Assembly (NCBI GenBank): GCA_021820785.1
Contig: JAKADE010000027.1
Span: forward strand, 1 to 14,836
Length of the DNA: 14,836 nt
From: Pseudomonadota bacterium
Lineage (GTDB): Bacteria; Pseudomonadota; Gammaproteobacteria; Steroidobacterales; Steroidobacteraceae
Direction: 5' to 3'
Below, piece by piece: positions 1 to 6,834 of this stretch; position 1 is the stretch's first letter; every line of letters starts with the position of its first letter. The notes under the pieces are model-generated. The model made no database searches, was not told where the DNA came from, and saw only the letters and a list, made by a program, of their open reading frames with translations. Made by a program: the position numbers and the translations under genes.

Positions 1-847
1 ACAGCACGTTCTCCATGACGTACGAGCCGTAGCTGCGCGAGAACTTCAGCGGCTGACCCTTGAACAGCGCGTCGTAGAAGCCCCAGGTCTTGGCGCTGAG
101 CACGGTCGGATAGCCCATCTCCCCGGTGCGCGCGATCAGCGCGAGGCGCACGGCCCGACTGGTCGCATCGCCCGCCGCCCAACTCTTGCGCGAGCCCGCA
201 TTCGGCGCATGGCGGTAGGTGCGCAGGCTCTGCCCGTCGACCCAGGCCAGCGAGACGGCATTGATCAGCTCCTCGCGCGTCAGGCCGAGCAACTGACCGA
301 CCACCGCGGTCGAGGCGACTTTCACCAGCACCACGTGATCGAGTCCGACGCGGTTGAAGCTGTTCTCGAGCGCGATCACGCCCTGGATCTCATGCGCCCG
401 GATCATGCCGGTGAGCACCTCGCGCATGGTCAGCGGCGCGCGCGCGTTCGCGATCGCCTGGCGCGAGAGCCAGTCGGCGGTGGCGAGAATGCCGCCTAAG
501 TTGTCGGACGGATGGCCCCATTCGGCGGCGAGCCAGGTGTCGTTGAAGTCGAGCCAGCGGATCATCGCCCCGATGTTGAAGGCCGCCTGAACCGGGTCGA
601 GCTGGAACTGGGTGCCCGGGACGCGCGCCCCGTGCGGCACCGTGGTGCCGGATACGATCGGGCCGAGCAGCTTCGTGCAGGCCGGGTACTCGAGCGCCTC
701 GAGGCCGCAACCGAGCGTATCGAGCAGACAGTAGTGCGCGGTCTGGTAGGCGAGCTCGCTGAGCGGAGCGGCACCGCGCACGTAATCGACGATGTCGGTC
801 AGAACCTTATCGGGCGCCGGCCGGGCGGAATCGTAATGGGCAGACAT
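1..847 (-). CDS. prpD: 2-methylcitrate dehydratase PrpD (partial, N-terminal 282 residues)
   Basis: Catalyses dehydration of 2-methylcitrate to 2-methyl-cis-aconitate in the cytosolic methylcitrate cycle, which oxidises propionyl-CoA to pyruvate. The minus strand reads without interruption from ATG at 847 to the left edge, giving residues 1-282 of a family that is about 480 long; the C-terminal 40% lies outside. Family-typical stretches are [15 protein letters not shown] (about residues 42-56), [20 protein letters not shown] (about 96-115), [11 protein letters not shown] and [20 protein letters not shown]. From memory these match enterobacterial PrpD nearly word for word, which separates it from looser MmgE/PrpD paralogues. 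The gene starts 22 bp after the prpC stop, so the two are probably co-transcribed. No good Shine-Dalgarno precedes this ATG, so translational coupling to prpC is possible. No frameshift was seen. Confidence 0.95.
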   Translation of the reverse strand, partial: MSAHYDSARPAPDKVLTDIVDYVRGAAPLSELAYQTAHYCLLDTLGCGLEALEYPACTKLLGPIVSGTTVPHGARVPGTQFQLDPVQAAFNIGAMIRWLDFNDTWLAAEWGHPSDNLGGILATADWLSRQAIANARAPLTMREVLTGMIRAHEIQGVIALENSFNRVGLDHVVLVKVASTAVVGQLLGLTREELINAVSLAWVDGQSLRTYRHAPNAGSRKSWAAGDATSRAVRLALIARTGEMGYPTVLSAKTWGFYDALFKGQPLKFSRSYGSYVMENVL

Positions 848-869
848 GATGGAGGTCACCGTTGAGGGT

Positions 870-2030
870 TCAGGGGCGCCGCGCGATGGGCTCGAAGGGG
901 CGCGGTTCCGGGCCGACGTAGTTGGCGGTCGGGCGGATGATCTTGCCGTCGGCGCGCTGCTCGAGCACATGCGCCGCCCAGCCGGCGGTGCGCGCAATCA
1001 CGAACAGCGGCGTGAACATCGCGGTCGGTACGCCCATCAGGTGATAGGAGACGGCGGAGAACCAGTCGAGATTGGGGAACATGCGCTTCTCGCGCATCAT
1101 CACCGTCTCGATGCGGTCGGCCACGGCGAACATCTTCAGATCGCCGGCCTGTTCGGCCAGTTCGCGGGCGAGCTGCTTGACGATCTGGTGGCGCGGGTCG
1201 GCCACCGTGTAGACCGGGTGGCCGAAGCCGATGATCACTTCCTTCTTCGCCAGGCGCGCCAGGATGTCCGCCTCGGCGCTGTCCGGATCGGCATAGCGCT
1301 GCTGGATTTCGCAGGCCACTTCGTTGGCGCCGCCGTGCTTCGGTCCGCGCAGTGCGCCGATCGCGCCCGCGACGCACGAGTACAGATCGGACCCGGTACC
1401 GGCGATCACGCGTGCGGTGAACGTCGACGCATTGAACTCGTGCTCGGCGTAAAGGATCAGGGAGGTGTGCATCGCGCGCACCCACTGCGCGGGCGGCGGC
1501 CGGCGGTGCAGCAGGTGCAGGAAGTGCCCGCCGATCGACGCATCGTCGGTCTCCACGCTGATGCGGTGTCCGCCGTGGCTGGCGTGGTACCAGTAGGCGA
1601 GCATCGAGCCGAGCGAGGCGATCAGCCGATCGGCGATATCGCGCGCACCGGCAGCGCCGTGCTCGTCCTTCTCCGGCAGCGCGCAGCCGAGCGCCGAGAC
1701 GCCGGTGCGCAGCACGTCCATGGGATGCGAGGCGGCCGGCAGACTCTCGAGCACGGTGCGCACGGTCGCCGGCAGGCCGCAGAGCGCGCGCAGCTTCGCC
1801 TTGTAGGTGGCCAGTTCCGTGCGGTTCGGCAACGTCCCGTGAATGAGCAGATGGGCGATCTCCTCGTACTCGCAGGCCGTGGCGATCTCGAGGATGTCGT
1901 AGCCGCGGTAGTGCAGGTCGTTGCCGCTGCGCCCCACGGTGCACAGCGCTGTATTGCCCGCCGGCACGCCCGAGAGCGCGACGGATTTCTTCGTCTTCGG
2001 CCCGGAGGCCGGCTGTTCGTTCGGGTTCAT
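870..2030 (-). CDS. prpC: 2-methylcitrate synthase PrpC
   Basis: Condenses propionyl-CoA with oxaloacetate to 2-methylcitrate, the entry step of the methylcitrate cycle. The protein is 386 residues, against 389 in E. coli. The citrate-synthase catalytic triad is visible: His232 in GPKHGGANE, His271 in [13 protein letters not shown] and Asp322 in NLDWFSAV, each three less than E. coli numbering as I recall it. The start is set at MNPNEQPAS. The frame stays open upstream to 2108, but those 26 extra codons would cross the divergent lysR start and do not resemble the family. It is first in a prpC-prpD unit facing a LysR-type gene. No prpB lies upstream, so methylisocitrate lyase must be downstream of prpD or elsewhere. 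A housekeeping citrate synthase is less likely because of the size, the motif context and the prpD neighbour. Confidence 0.94.
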   Translation of the reverse strand: MNPNEQPASGPKTKKSVALSGVPAGNTALCTVGRSGNDLHYRGYDILEIATACEYEEIAHLLIHGTLPNRTELATYKAKLRALCGLPATVRTVLESLPAASHPMDVLRTGVSALGCALPEKDEHGAAGARDIADRLIASLGSMLAYWYHASHGGHRISVETDDASIGGHFLHLLHRRPPPAQWVRAMHTSLILYAEHEFNASTFTARVIAGTGSDLYSCVAGAIGALRGPKHGGANEVACEIQQRYADPDSAEADILARLAKKEVIIGFGHPVYTVADPRHQIVKQLARELAEQAGDLKMFAVADRIETVMMREKRMFPNLDWFSAVSYHLMGVPTAMFTPLFVIARTAGWAAHVLEQRADGKIIRPTANYVGPEPRPFEPIARRP

Positions 2031-2106
2031 GCCTGCACTGTAGTCCGCTTCGAAACCAGACGAAAATACATTGAAAATCGAGACTCGATATGTAAAAAGT
2101 ATCGTC
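2031..2106. promoter_or_regulatory. Divergent prpC / lysR-type control region
   Basis: This 76-bp gap separates two divergent start codons and is AT-rich compared with its surroundings, so both promoters must lie here or inside the genes. On the plus strand TTGAAA (2071-2076), a 16-bp spacer and TAAAAA (2093-2098) form a possible sigma-70 promoter. It would start the regulator's mRNA almost at its ATG. On the minus strand a TTTACA hexamer overlaps the same segment, but I found no convincing -10 partner. The 13-bp dyad at 2077-2089 falls in the spacer of the plus-strand candidate, as expected for an autoregulatory site. The promoter elements are weakly supported; the location is firm. Confidence 0.45.
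2077..2089. promoter_or_regulatory. Perfect 13-bp dyad, candidate regulator operator
   Basis: ATCGAG-A-CTCGAT is a perfect six-base inverted repeat around one central base, in the middle of the prpC/lysR divergent gap. LysR-type regulators usually bind dyads of T-N11-A form near divergently transcribed targets. This one begins with A and ends with T, so it is not the canonical box, although T2078 and A2090 do stand in T-N11-A spacing. One such dyad in 76 bp could also arise by chance at the level of a few percent. Confidence 0.4.
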
Positions 2107-3015
2107 ATGGAACTTCGTCACCTGCGCTATTTCCTCGCCGTCGCCGAGGAGCTGAACATCACCCGGGCGGCACGCCGGCTGAACATGTCGCAGCCGCCGC
2201 TGACGCAGCAGATCAGGGCGCTCGAGACCGAGCTCGGCGTGGCGCTCATCGACCGATCCGGCTACCGCATCCGCCTGACGGATGCCGGGCAGCTGTTTGC
2301 GCGCGAGGCGGGGCGCATCCTGGAGGAGGTGCGTCGCGCGGTGCAGATGGCCAGAGCGGCCGCGAGTGGCGCCTCCGGCCGGGTGCGGGTGGGCTTTACC
2401 GAGTCGGCCTCGTTCAATGCGAGGGTCACCGAATCCCTGCGGGTGTTTCGCGTCGACTATCCGGGCGTGGAGGTCTCGCTCGAGGAGCACCCGTCCACCG
2501 AGCTCGTGGCACAGCTGCGCGAGGGACGGATCGATGTCGCGTTCGTCCGCCCGCCGCTGCGCGAGGGCCGTGGTCTGCTGTTCGAAGTGCTCGAGCGCGA
2601 GCCGCTCGTGGCGGCGGTCCCGACCGCCCACCGGCTGGCCGGGCGCGGACGGGTCGCGCTGCGCGAGCTCGCGCAGGAGACGTTCATCCTCTATCCGCGC
2701 GCCGTCCGCCCGGGACTGGCGGACGAAGTGATCAGCGGCTGTGAGGCGGCCGGGTTCACACCGCGGATCGGCCAGTACGCCCCGCAGCTGTCATCGACCA
2801 TCAACCTGGTGGCCGCATCGATCGGCATTTCGATCGTGCCGGCGAGCATGTGTTCGCTGCAGCCGCAGCAGGTGGTCTACCTCGCGCTCGAGGGTGAGCC
2901 GCTGCAGGCGCTGCTCGGCCTGGCCTACCGGGATGAGGAGCGTTCGAGCGCGGTACGCCACTTCATCGCTGCGGCACGCGGGCTGAGCGCCGTTTCGGAA
3001 CGCCGCAGCGGCTAG
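2107..3015 (+). CDS. LysR-type transcriptional regulator
   Basis: A 302-residue DNA-binding regulator, the usual length for the family. Residues 1-60 form the winged helix-turn-helix ([17 protein letters not shown], then [20 protein letters not shown], then the LGVALIDR wing). A linker helix follows, and then the periplasmic-binding-protein-like effector domain from about residue 90 ([13 protein letters not shown]) to the end. The start at ATG 2107 is chosen because MELRHLRYF is the classical N-terminus; a TTG 36 bp upstream would add 12 atypical residues. There is no clear Shine-Dalgarno. Divergence from prpC suggests it controls prpCD, and being 58 bp before the aldehyde dehydrogenase suggests it may control that gene too; neither is proven. 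Well-known prp loci use PrpR or GntR-type regulators, so a LysR-type neighbour is a variation. The effector is unknown. Confidence 0.93.
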   Translation: MELRHLRYFLAVAEELNITRAARRLNMSQPPLTQQIRALETELGVALIDRSGYRIRLTDAGQLFAREAGRILEEVRRAVQMARAAASGASGRVRVGFTESASFNARVTESLRVFRVDYPGVEVSLEEHPSTELVAQLREGRIDVAFVRPPLREGRGLLFEVLEREPLVAAVPTAHRLAGRGRVALRELAQETFILYPRAVRPGLADEVISGCEAAGFTPRIGQYAPQLSSTINLVAASIGISIVPASMCSLQPQQVVYLALEGEPLQALLGLAYRDEERSSAVRHFIAAARGLSAVSERRSG

Positions 3016-3038
3016 CGATCCGGGCTTCCAGTATCATT

Positions 3039-3057
3039 CGCGCAGTCCTCCTGCGCG
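3039..3057 (+). promoter_or_regulatory. GC-rich hairpin between the LysR gene and the aldehyde dehydrogenase
   Basis: CGCGCAG-TCCTC-CTGCGCG is a perfect 7-bp stem with a five-base loop. It ends 16 bp before the aldehyde dehydrogenase ATG. No T-run follows, so it is not a typical intrinsic terminator. The loop contains CCTC, which is complementary to the GAGG (3063-3066) that acts as Shine-Dalgarno for the next gene. A TATCAT -10-like hexamer lies just upstream at 3032-3037, without a good -35. It may be a leader hairpin or an attenuating structure. Confidence 0.4.
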
Positions 3058-3073
3058 TTCGCGAGGCCTCACG

Positions 3074-4519
3074 ATGAGCCAGTCCGCAGCTTCCGCCGCG
3101 CCGGTCACGCTCGATGCCGGGCTCGCCGGCAGGATTCGTGAGGTGTTCGATGCGCAGCGCCCCGTCGCGTTGCGGTTGCGCGAGTCGACGGTGCCGCAGC
3201 GGCTCGCGAAGCTCGCAAGGCTGCGCGAGTCCATCGTGCGGTACCGGGTGCAGATCATCGACGCCCTGCAGGCCGATCTCGGCCGCCCGGCGCTCGAAAC
3301 CGAGCTCGCCGAGCTGCTGCCGCTGCTCGGCGATCTGGCACAATACCGAGCCCACCTGGCCCGCTGGCTGCGTCCGCGCCGGGTGCGCCCGACGGTCGCA
3401 ACCCTCGGCACGCGGGCGTGGATCCAGCGGGAACCCCGCGGGCGCACGCTGATCCAGTCGCCGTGGAATTACCCCATCGTGCTGACGCTCGGGCCGCTGA
3501 TCCCGGCCGTGGCCTGCGGCAACACCGTGATCGTCAAGACTTCCGAACTTGCGGTGCACAGCTCCCGCGTGTTGGCGCAGATCGTGCGCGAAACCTTCGA
3601 CGAAGACGAGGTGGCGCTGTTCGAGGGCGATGCCTCGGTGGGCCAGGCGCTCCTCGAGCTGCCGTTCGATCACATCTTCTTCACCGGTTCCCCGGCGGTC
3701 GGCCGGATCGTGATGAGCGCCGCGGCGCAACACCTCGCGAGCGTCACGCTCGAGCTCGGTGGCAAATCGCCCGTAATTGTCGATGCCAGCGCCGACATTG
3801 CGCAGGCGGTCGACACGATCGCCTGGGCGAAATGTCTGAATGCCGGGCAGACCTGCATCGCTCCGGACCATCTCTACGTGCACACCGCCGTCTATGCGCA
3901 GGTGCTCGAGCGCTTTCGCCAGCGGCTCTCGGCCTGGTACGGTGCCGATGCGGCACAGAGTCCGGATTTCGCGCGGATCATCAACGAACGGCACGCGCGC
4001 CGCCTGGCGGATCTGCTCGCCGACGCCCGCTCGCGCGGCGCGGTGCTGCTGCATGGCGGGGCGGCCGAGCCTGAGCGGCATTTCGTGTCCCCGACGCTGC
4101 TCGGAGAGATTCCCGCAGAGGCGCGCATCATGCACGAGGAGATTTTCGGCCCGCTGTTGCCGATCATCCGGTACGAACACGACGACGACGTGATCGAGCG
4201 CATCAACGCCGCGCCGAAGCCGTTGGCGCTGTATGTGTGGAGCCGGAATCGCACCGGCGTGCGCCGCCTCCTGCAGCGCACCAGCGCCGGCGGCAGTTGC
4301 ATCAACCAGGTCGCCATGCAGTTCCTGCAGCATCGGTTGCCGTTCGGTGGCGTCAATCACTCCGGAATCGGCAGCTATCATGGCGAGTGGGGGATCCGTG
4401 CTTTCTCCCATGAGCGCGGGATTCTCGATGCGAAGCTGCAACTCGCCGGCGCATTGCGCCCGCCGTATGGTCCGCGGGCGCGGCGGCTGGCGGCGTTGCT
4501 GATGCGCTGGTCGCAATAG
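3074..4519 (+). CDS. Class-3-type NAD(P)+ aldehyde dehydrogenase
   Basis: Oxidises an aldehyde to the carboxylate using NAD(P)+; cytosolic, substrate unknown. It is 481 residues, without the longer N-terminus of class 1/2 enzymes. Visible key residues are Asn132 in SPWNYP (oxyanion), FTGSPAVG (cofactor loop), Glu227 in LELGGKSP (general base) and the nucleophile Cys261 in GQTCIAPDH; the 34-residue Glu-Cys spacing is typical. The C-terminal LPFGGVNHSGIGSYHGEWG followed by FSHERG resembles class-3 and fatty-aldehyde or coniferyl-aldehyde dehydrogenases. GAGG at 3063-3066, seven bases from the ATG, supports the start. It follows the LysR-type gene by 58 bp in the same direction and may be part of its regulon. 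Beside a propionate pathway, propionaldehyde or another short aldehyde is possible, but nothing in the sequence fixes this. Confidence 0.92.
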   Translation: MSQSAASAAPVTLDAGLAGRIREVFDAQRPVALRLRESTVPQRLAKLARLRESIVRYRVQIIDALQADLGRPALETELAELLPLLGDLAQYRAHLARWLRPRRVRPTVATLGTRAWIQREPRGRTLIQSPWNYPIVLTLGPLIPAVACGNTVIVKTSELAVHSSRVLAQIVRETFDEDEVALFEGDASVGQALLELPFDHIFFTGSPAVGRIVMSAAAQHLASVTLELGGKSPVIVDASADIAQAVDTIAWAKCLNAGQTCIAPDHLYVHTAVYAQVLERFRQRLSAWYGADAAQSPDFARIINERHARRLADLLADARSRGAVLLHGGAAEPERHFVSPTLLGEIPAEARIMHEEIFGPLLPIIRYEHDDDVIERINAAPKPLALYVWSRNRTGVRRLLQRTSAGGSCINQVAMQFLQHRLPFGGVNHSGIGSYHGEWGIRAFSHERGILDAKLQLAGALRPPYGPRARRLAALLMRWSQ

Positions 4520-4562
4520 GCAGGTACCGGCGCCTCGTCACGCCTGTCCCGGGCGTTGGCCC

Positions 4563-5213
4563 CTAACTGAGCGCTCGGCGGGCGCTGAACTGCGGGGCGC
4601 AGGCGTAGGCGCGCACGGTCGCTGGCCGAGCCGCAATGGCGGCGAACCAGCGCTTCACGTGCACAAACGCGTCGAGGTCCTGTCGCTGCCGCTCCTGGGG
4701 CACGACCCACGGATAGACGGCAATGTCCGCCACCGTGTAGAGCTCTCCGGCGATGTAGGGGCGGTCGGCGAGCCTCCGGTCCAGTACACCGTAGAGGCGC
4801 TCGGTTTCGTGGGCGAACCGGTCGATGGCGTAGGGCAAACGCTCCGGTGCGTACTGGGCGAAATGCAGGCGCTGGCTGACACTCGGCCCGAGGCCGGCGG
4901 CCTGCCAGAAGAGCCACTGCAGCGTCTCGGTCTGTCCGCGCAGACCGGTCGGTAGCAGTTGCCCGGTCTTGTTGGCCAGGTACCACAGGATCGCGCCCGA
5001 CTCGAACACCGGCAGCGCAGGACCGGCATCGGCCGGGGCATGATCGACGATGGCCGGCATACGGTTGTTCGGCGAGATGGCGAGAAACTCGGGACTGAAC
5101 TGTTCGCCCGCGCTGAGGTTAACCGGCACGATCCGATACGCCAGGCCGCTCTCTTCGAGGAACATGGTGATCTTGTGCCCATTCGGGGTCGGCCAGTAAT
5201 ACAGCTCGATCAT
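4563..5213 (-). CDS. yfcG: YfcG/Ure2-like (nu-class) glutathione transferase / disulfide-bond oxidoreductase
   Basis: A cytosolic glutathione-dependent thiol-disulfide oxidoreductase of the GST fold, 216 residues (E. coli YfcG is 215). The thioredoxin-like N-domain begins MIELYYWPTPNGHKITMFLE; the TPNGHK turn (residues 9-14) replaces the catalytic Tyr/Ser of classical GSTs and is diagnostic of the YfcG/Ure2 group. ISPNNRMPAIVDH and FESGAILWYLANKTG complete the glutathione site. The helical C-domain covers about residues 90-210. The start at 5213 is chosen because MIELYYWP matches the family; the frame is open further upstream but that part has no family resemblance. GAGG 11 bases upstream or GGAG 2 bases upstream could serve as ribosome site. 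It converges on the aldehyde dehydrogenase with a 43-bp gap and stands alone. Confidence 0.92.
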   Translation of the reverse strand: MIELYYWPTPNGHKITMFLEESGLAYRIVPVNLSAGEQFSPEFLAISPNNRMPAIVDHAPADAGPALPVFESGAILWYLANKTGQLLPTGLRGQTETLQWLFWQAAGLGPSVSQRLHFAQYAPERLPYAIDRFAHETERLYGVLDRRLADRPYIAGELYTVADIAVYPWVVPQERQRQDLDAFVHVKRWFAAIAARPATVRAYACAPQFSARRALS

Positions 5214-5449
5214 CGCTCCAGGTACCTCATGGTCAGCGGCGCTCTCGCACCTGCACACGCGCCCGGGCAGGACATCGTCTCCTTCGCGCCGCGGGCGCCC
5301 ATCATGATGACCCAGGCGATCGCCCCACTCCAAATCACGTGCTCTGGGGATTGCTCTGCCGTCCCTGCGCGTGACCATGGCCCCGGGCCGCCGTCCCCGT
5401 GGAATCTCGGGCGGCTTCGGCTGCACTCGCTATCGAGCGAGAGCGGCGG

Positions 5450-5760
5450 CGCGGCGGGCAAGAACGTCCGAAGCCTCCGCTCCTGATCGCATCGTGCCTG
5501 GTGGAACGGTTCGCGCGGCAGCGCGGAGAGCCGGTGCGTCCAGGGAGACCATGCACACTCCGGTGAATGCCTGTGCGCGCGAGGCTCGGTTCGGGCGCGT
5601 CCGATCGGCTTGATACGCACTCGTGCGCCGCACCAGCGTCCGGTTCCACACGAAGCCGGCGGCGCCGAACAGTCGGTCCAGACACGCCGCTGCCGAACCC
5701 TCGGTGCACTGCATCGGCCACAGGCCCGCTGACAGGTTGCGACTGCGGCCAGGGCGCATT
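5450..5760 (-). pseudogene. tnpB: Decayed TnpB (IS200/IS605 OrfB) N-terminal remnant
   Basis: Reading the minus strand, one frame gives LWPMQCTE (about 5723-5700) followed by LDRLFGAAGFVWNRTL and YQADR (down to about 5601). This is the TnpB N-terminal pattern of an L-Y-P-T-x-x-Q-like start followed by F-G-x-x-R-F-V-W-N-x-x-L. The pattern then continues in another frame (about 5570-5456): HSPECAW, PFHQARCDQERRLRTF. This matches the family's 'T-P-E-F-x-W-L ... V-P-L-Q-Q-A-L-R-D ... A-F-x-N-F' block. The frame change lies between about 5570 and 5600, and the linker there is shorter than usual, so at least one indel is needed. No RuvC-like catalytic part, zinc finger or 3' guide-RNA region is visible. 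It is a non-functional relic; the resemblance is from memory of the family, not an alignment. Confidence 0.6.
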
Positions 5761-5824
5761 GGTCCTCGCCTGGAGTGAAAACCAAAGGGCGAGACACAAC
5801 TGCTAACAGCGATCAGACGTCCCG

Positions 5825-5877
5825 TTGCGCATCCCCGCGCGGCATCATCACCGAACTCGTATGGGGATGCTGCGCAA
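5825..5877. repeat. Long imperfect inverted repeat upstream of the TnpB relic
   Basis: The left arm TTGCGCATCCCC (5825-5836) pairs with GGGGAT (5863-5868) and GCGCAA (5872-5877). This leaves a three-base bulge (5869-5871) and a 26-base loop. Twelve paired bases is far above the small dyads seen elsewhere in the window. It lies about 65 bp upstream of the relic's N-terminal end. It could be an element end, a terminator-like structure for minus-strand transcription, or a protein-binding site. No T-run follows on either strand. Confidence 0.5.
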
Positions 5878-5944
5878 ATGACTGCGCCCCGTGGCGGCGG
5901 CGCATCGATCTGTTCCGTCGTCTGCCCCTTTCGATGTAGTGCCC

Positions 5945-5973
5945 TTCACATGCTGCGGCATCGTGCGTACGAT
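5945..5973 (+). promoter_or_regulatory. Candidate sigma-70 promoter for the histidine phosphatase
   Basis: TTCACA (5945-5950) and TACGAT (5968-5973) are separated by exactly 17 bp, matching the consensus at 5/6 and 4/6 positions. Transcription would begin near 5980, leaving a leader of about 30 nt before the ATG at 6012. The perfect palindrome GATCCGCGGATC (5992-6003) lies in that leader and could be a +15 operator or simply chance. Confidence 0.45.
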
Positions 5974-6011
5974 GAGCGCTCGTATTGCCTCGATCCGCGG
6001 ATCCGCGCTGC

Positions 6012-6608
6012 ATGAGCATAGCACTGCCGATTATCTGTCTGGTTCGCCATGGGGAGACGGCGTGGAGCCTCAGCGGGCAGCACACCGGGCTCACCGATCT
6101 GCCGCTCACCGAGCGCGGCGAGCGGGCGGCGCGCGCCCTCGTGCCGCGGCTGCGTGATCCGCAGTTCTCCCTGGTGCTGACCAGTCCGCTGCAGAGAGCC
6201 GCACGGACTTGCGAGTTGGCCGGATTCGGTGCCGTGGCCCGTACTGACGCGGATCTGTGCGAGTGGAACTACGGCGCCTACGAGGGGCGCCGCACCGCGG
6301 AGATTCGCGCCGAGCGACCCGACTGGGATCTGTTTCGCGACGGATGCCCGGGCGGAGAGTCGGCGGCCGATGTGGGGGCGCGCGCCGATCGGATCATTGC
6401 CAAGGCGCGCGCGACGGGCGGCAACGTTCTGTTGTTCTCCAGCGGTCACTTTCTCAGGGTGTTGAGCGCGCGCTGGCTGGGGCTCGCGCCCGACGGCGGG
6501 CGGCTGTTGCTGCTCGGAACCACGAGCGTGAGCGAGCTCGGTTACGAGCACAATGCGTACGAGCCGGTCGTGCGCCTGTGGAACGATACGCGCCATTTGC
6601 ATGAATGA
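6012..6608 (+). CDS. Histidine phosphatase, SHB17-like (candidate sedoheptulose-1,7-bisphosphatase)
   Basis: A 198-residue histidine-phosphatase (phosphoglycerate-mutase-like) enzyme. The nucleophile is His13 in LVRHGETAWS. Arg62 in TSPLQRAA, Glu84 in CEWNYGAYEG and His146 in SSGHFLRV complete the active site. Beyond the family core it has SGQHTGLTDLPLT, then EWNYGAYEG, then RDGCPGGES. This series closely recalls yeast SHB17 (SGQ-TGLTDLPLT, EWEYGDYEG, RDGCENGET), which cleaves sedoheptulose 1,7-bisphosphate. It lies 226 bp before transaldolase and the pentose-phosphate genes, which fits such a role. The specific substrate remains an inference; a general sugar phosphatase or alpha-ribazole phosphatase-like activity is possible. 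The start at ATG 6012 puts the RHG motif at the usual distance; no clear Shine-Dalgarno exists, and a TTG at 5985 is the alternative. Confidence 0.88.
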   Translation: MSIALPIICLVRHGETAWSLSGQHTGLTDLPLTERGERAARALVPRLRDPQFSLVLTSPLQRAARTCELAGFGAVARTDADLCEWNYGAYEGRRTAEIRAERPDWDLFRDGCPGGESAADVGARADRIIAKARATGGNVLLFSSGHFLRVLSARWLGLAPDGGRLLLLGTTSVSELGYEHNAYEPVVRLWNDTRHLHE

Positions 6609-6834
6609 GACGCAGCTGTCGGCCCCGCGTGCTGACGCATGCCGCCTGGGTATGCTACCCTCATCGGGATACGGAGTAGCGCCGGGTGACGTTCGCTCAC
6701 CGCTGTCGCGGCGGTTGCACGGACCTCACGTCATCCTCGCGGCGATCGTCCCGATCGAACGAATCGTTCCCTGCGCCTGTTCGCTTCGCCCCTTGGCAGC
6801 GGCGCTCGATCCGGTTTGCGATGGAGGTTAGATC
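6609..6834 (+). promoter_or_regulatory. 226-bp leader / promoter region of the tal operon
   Basis: Non-coding region before transaldolase, the likely site of the operon promoter. A TATGCT -10-like hexamer (6651-6656) lacks a good -35; CTGACG (6632-6637) with TACCCT (6656-6661) at 18 bp is the alternative, also weak. Three dyads stand out: GGGTA-TGC-TACCC (6648-6660), GGTGA-N7-TCACC (6685-6701) and GAACGA-A-TCGTTC (6757-6769). CGATCG also occurs twice in 15 bp (6743-6748, 6752-6757). The two five-base dyads are within chance expectation; the 13-bp one at 6757 is the better operator candidate. No match to the HexR consensus as I remember it. Confidence 0.4.

Larger units (their letters stand above)
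5214..6011. other. Low-coding island between yfcG and the histidine phosphatase
   Basis: About 800 bp with no intact gene. The open frames here lack family-like sequence and ribosome sites. Positions 5214-5450 show nothing I can name. Positions 5450-5760 hold fragments of a TnpB-like gene in two frames. Positions 5825-5877 hold a long imperfect hairpin. Positions 5945-5973 hold a sigma-70 promoter candidate and 5992-6003 a 12-bp palindrome, both pointing to the downstream phosphatase gene. This is the only long gene-poor stretch in the window, consistent with an old insertion that has decayed. Confidence 0.7.

Noticed and set aside
846..2744. 632-codon open frame on the plus strand, and a 591-codon minus-strand frame, overlapping prpC and the LysR gene
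   Set aside because: Compositional shadow of high-GC genes: Arg/Ala/Gly-rich translation with no recognisable domain, while prpC and the LysR-type gene in the same DNA have clear family motifs.
2963..4516. 517-codon frame antisense to the aldehyde dehydrogenase
   Set aside because: Rich in Arg, His and Gln with no domain; the sense strand carries a complete catalytic ALDH.
4520..4562. Possible bidirectional terminator between the convergent aldehyde dehydrogenase and yfcG (ACGCC-N7-GGCGT, 4540-4556)
   Set aside because: Only a five-base stem and no T-run on either strand.
5214..5426. 71-residue N-terminal extension of YfcG
   Set aside because: The open frame continues upstream, but the canonical N-terminus MIELYYWPTPNGHK begins at 5213 and the extension has no family resemblance.
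5426..5441. Hairpin CTCGCT-ATCG-AGCGAG near the end of the TnpB relic
   Set aside because: A 6-bp stem with a short loop is expected several times by chance in a window of this size and base composition; no guide-RNA-like context was found.
5813..6109. 98-codon minus-strand frame over the phosphatase promoter region
   Set aside because: No domain or ribosome site, and it overlaps the start of the well-supported phosphatase gene and the hairpin.
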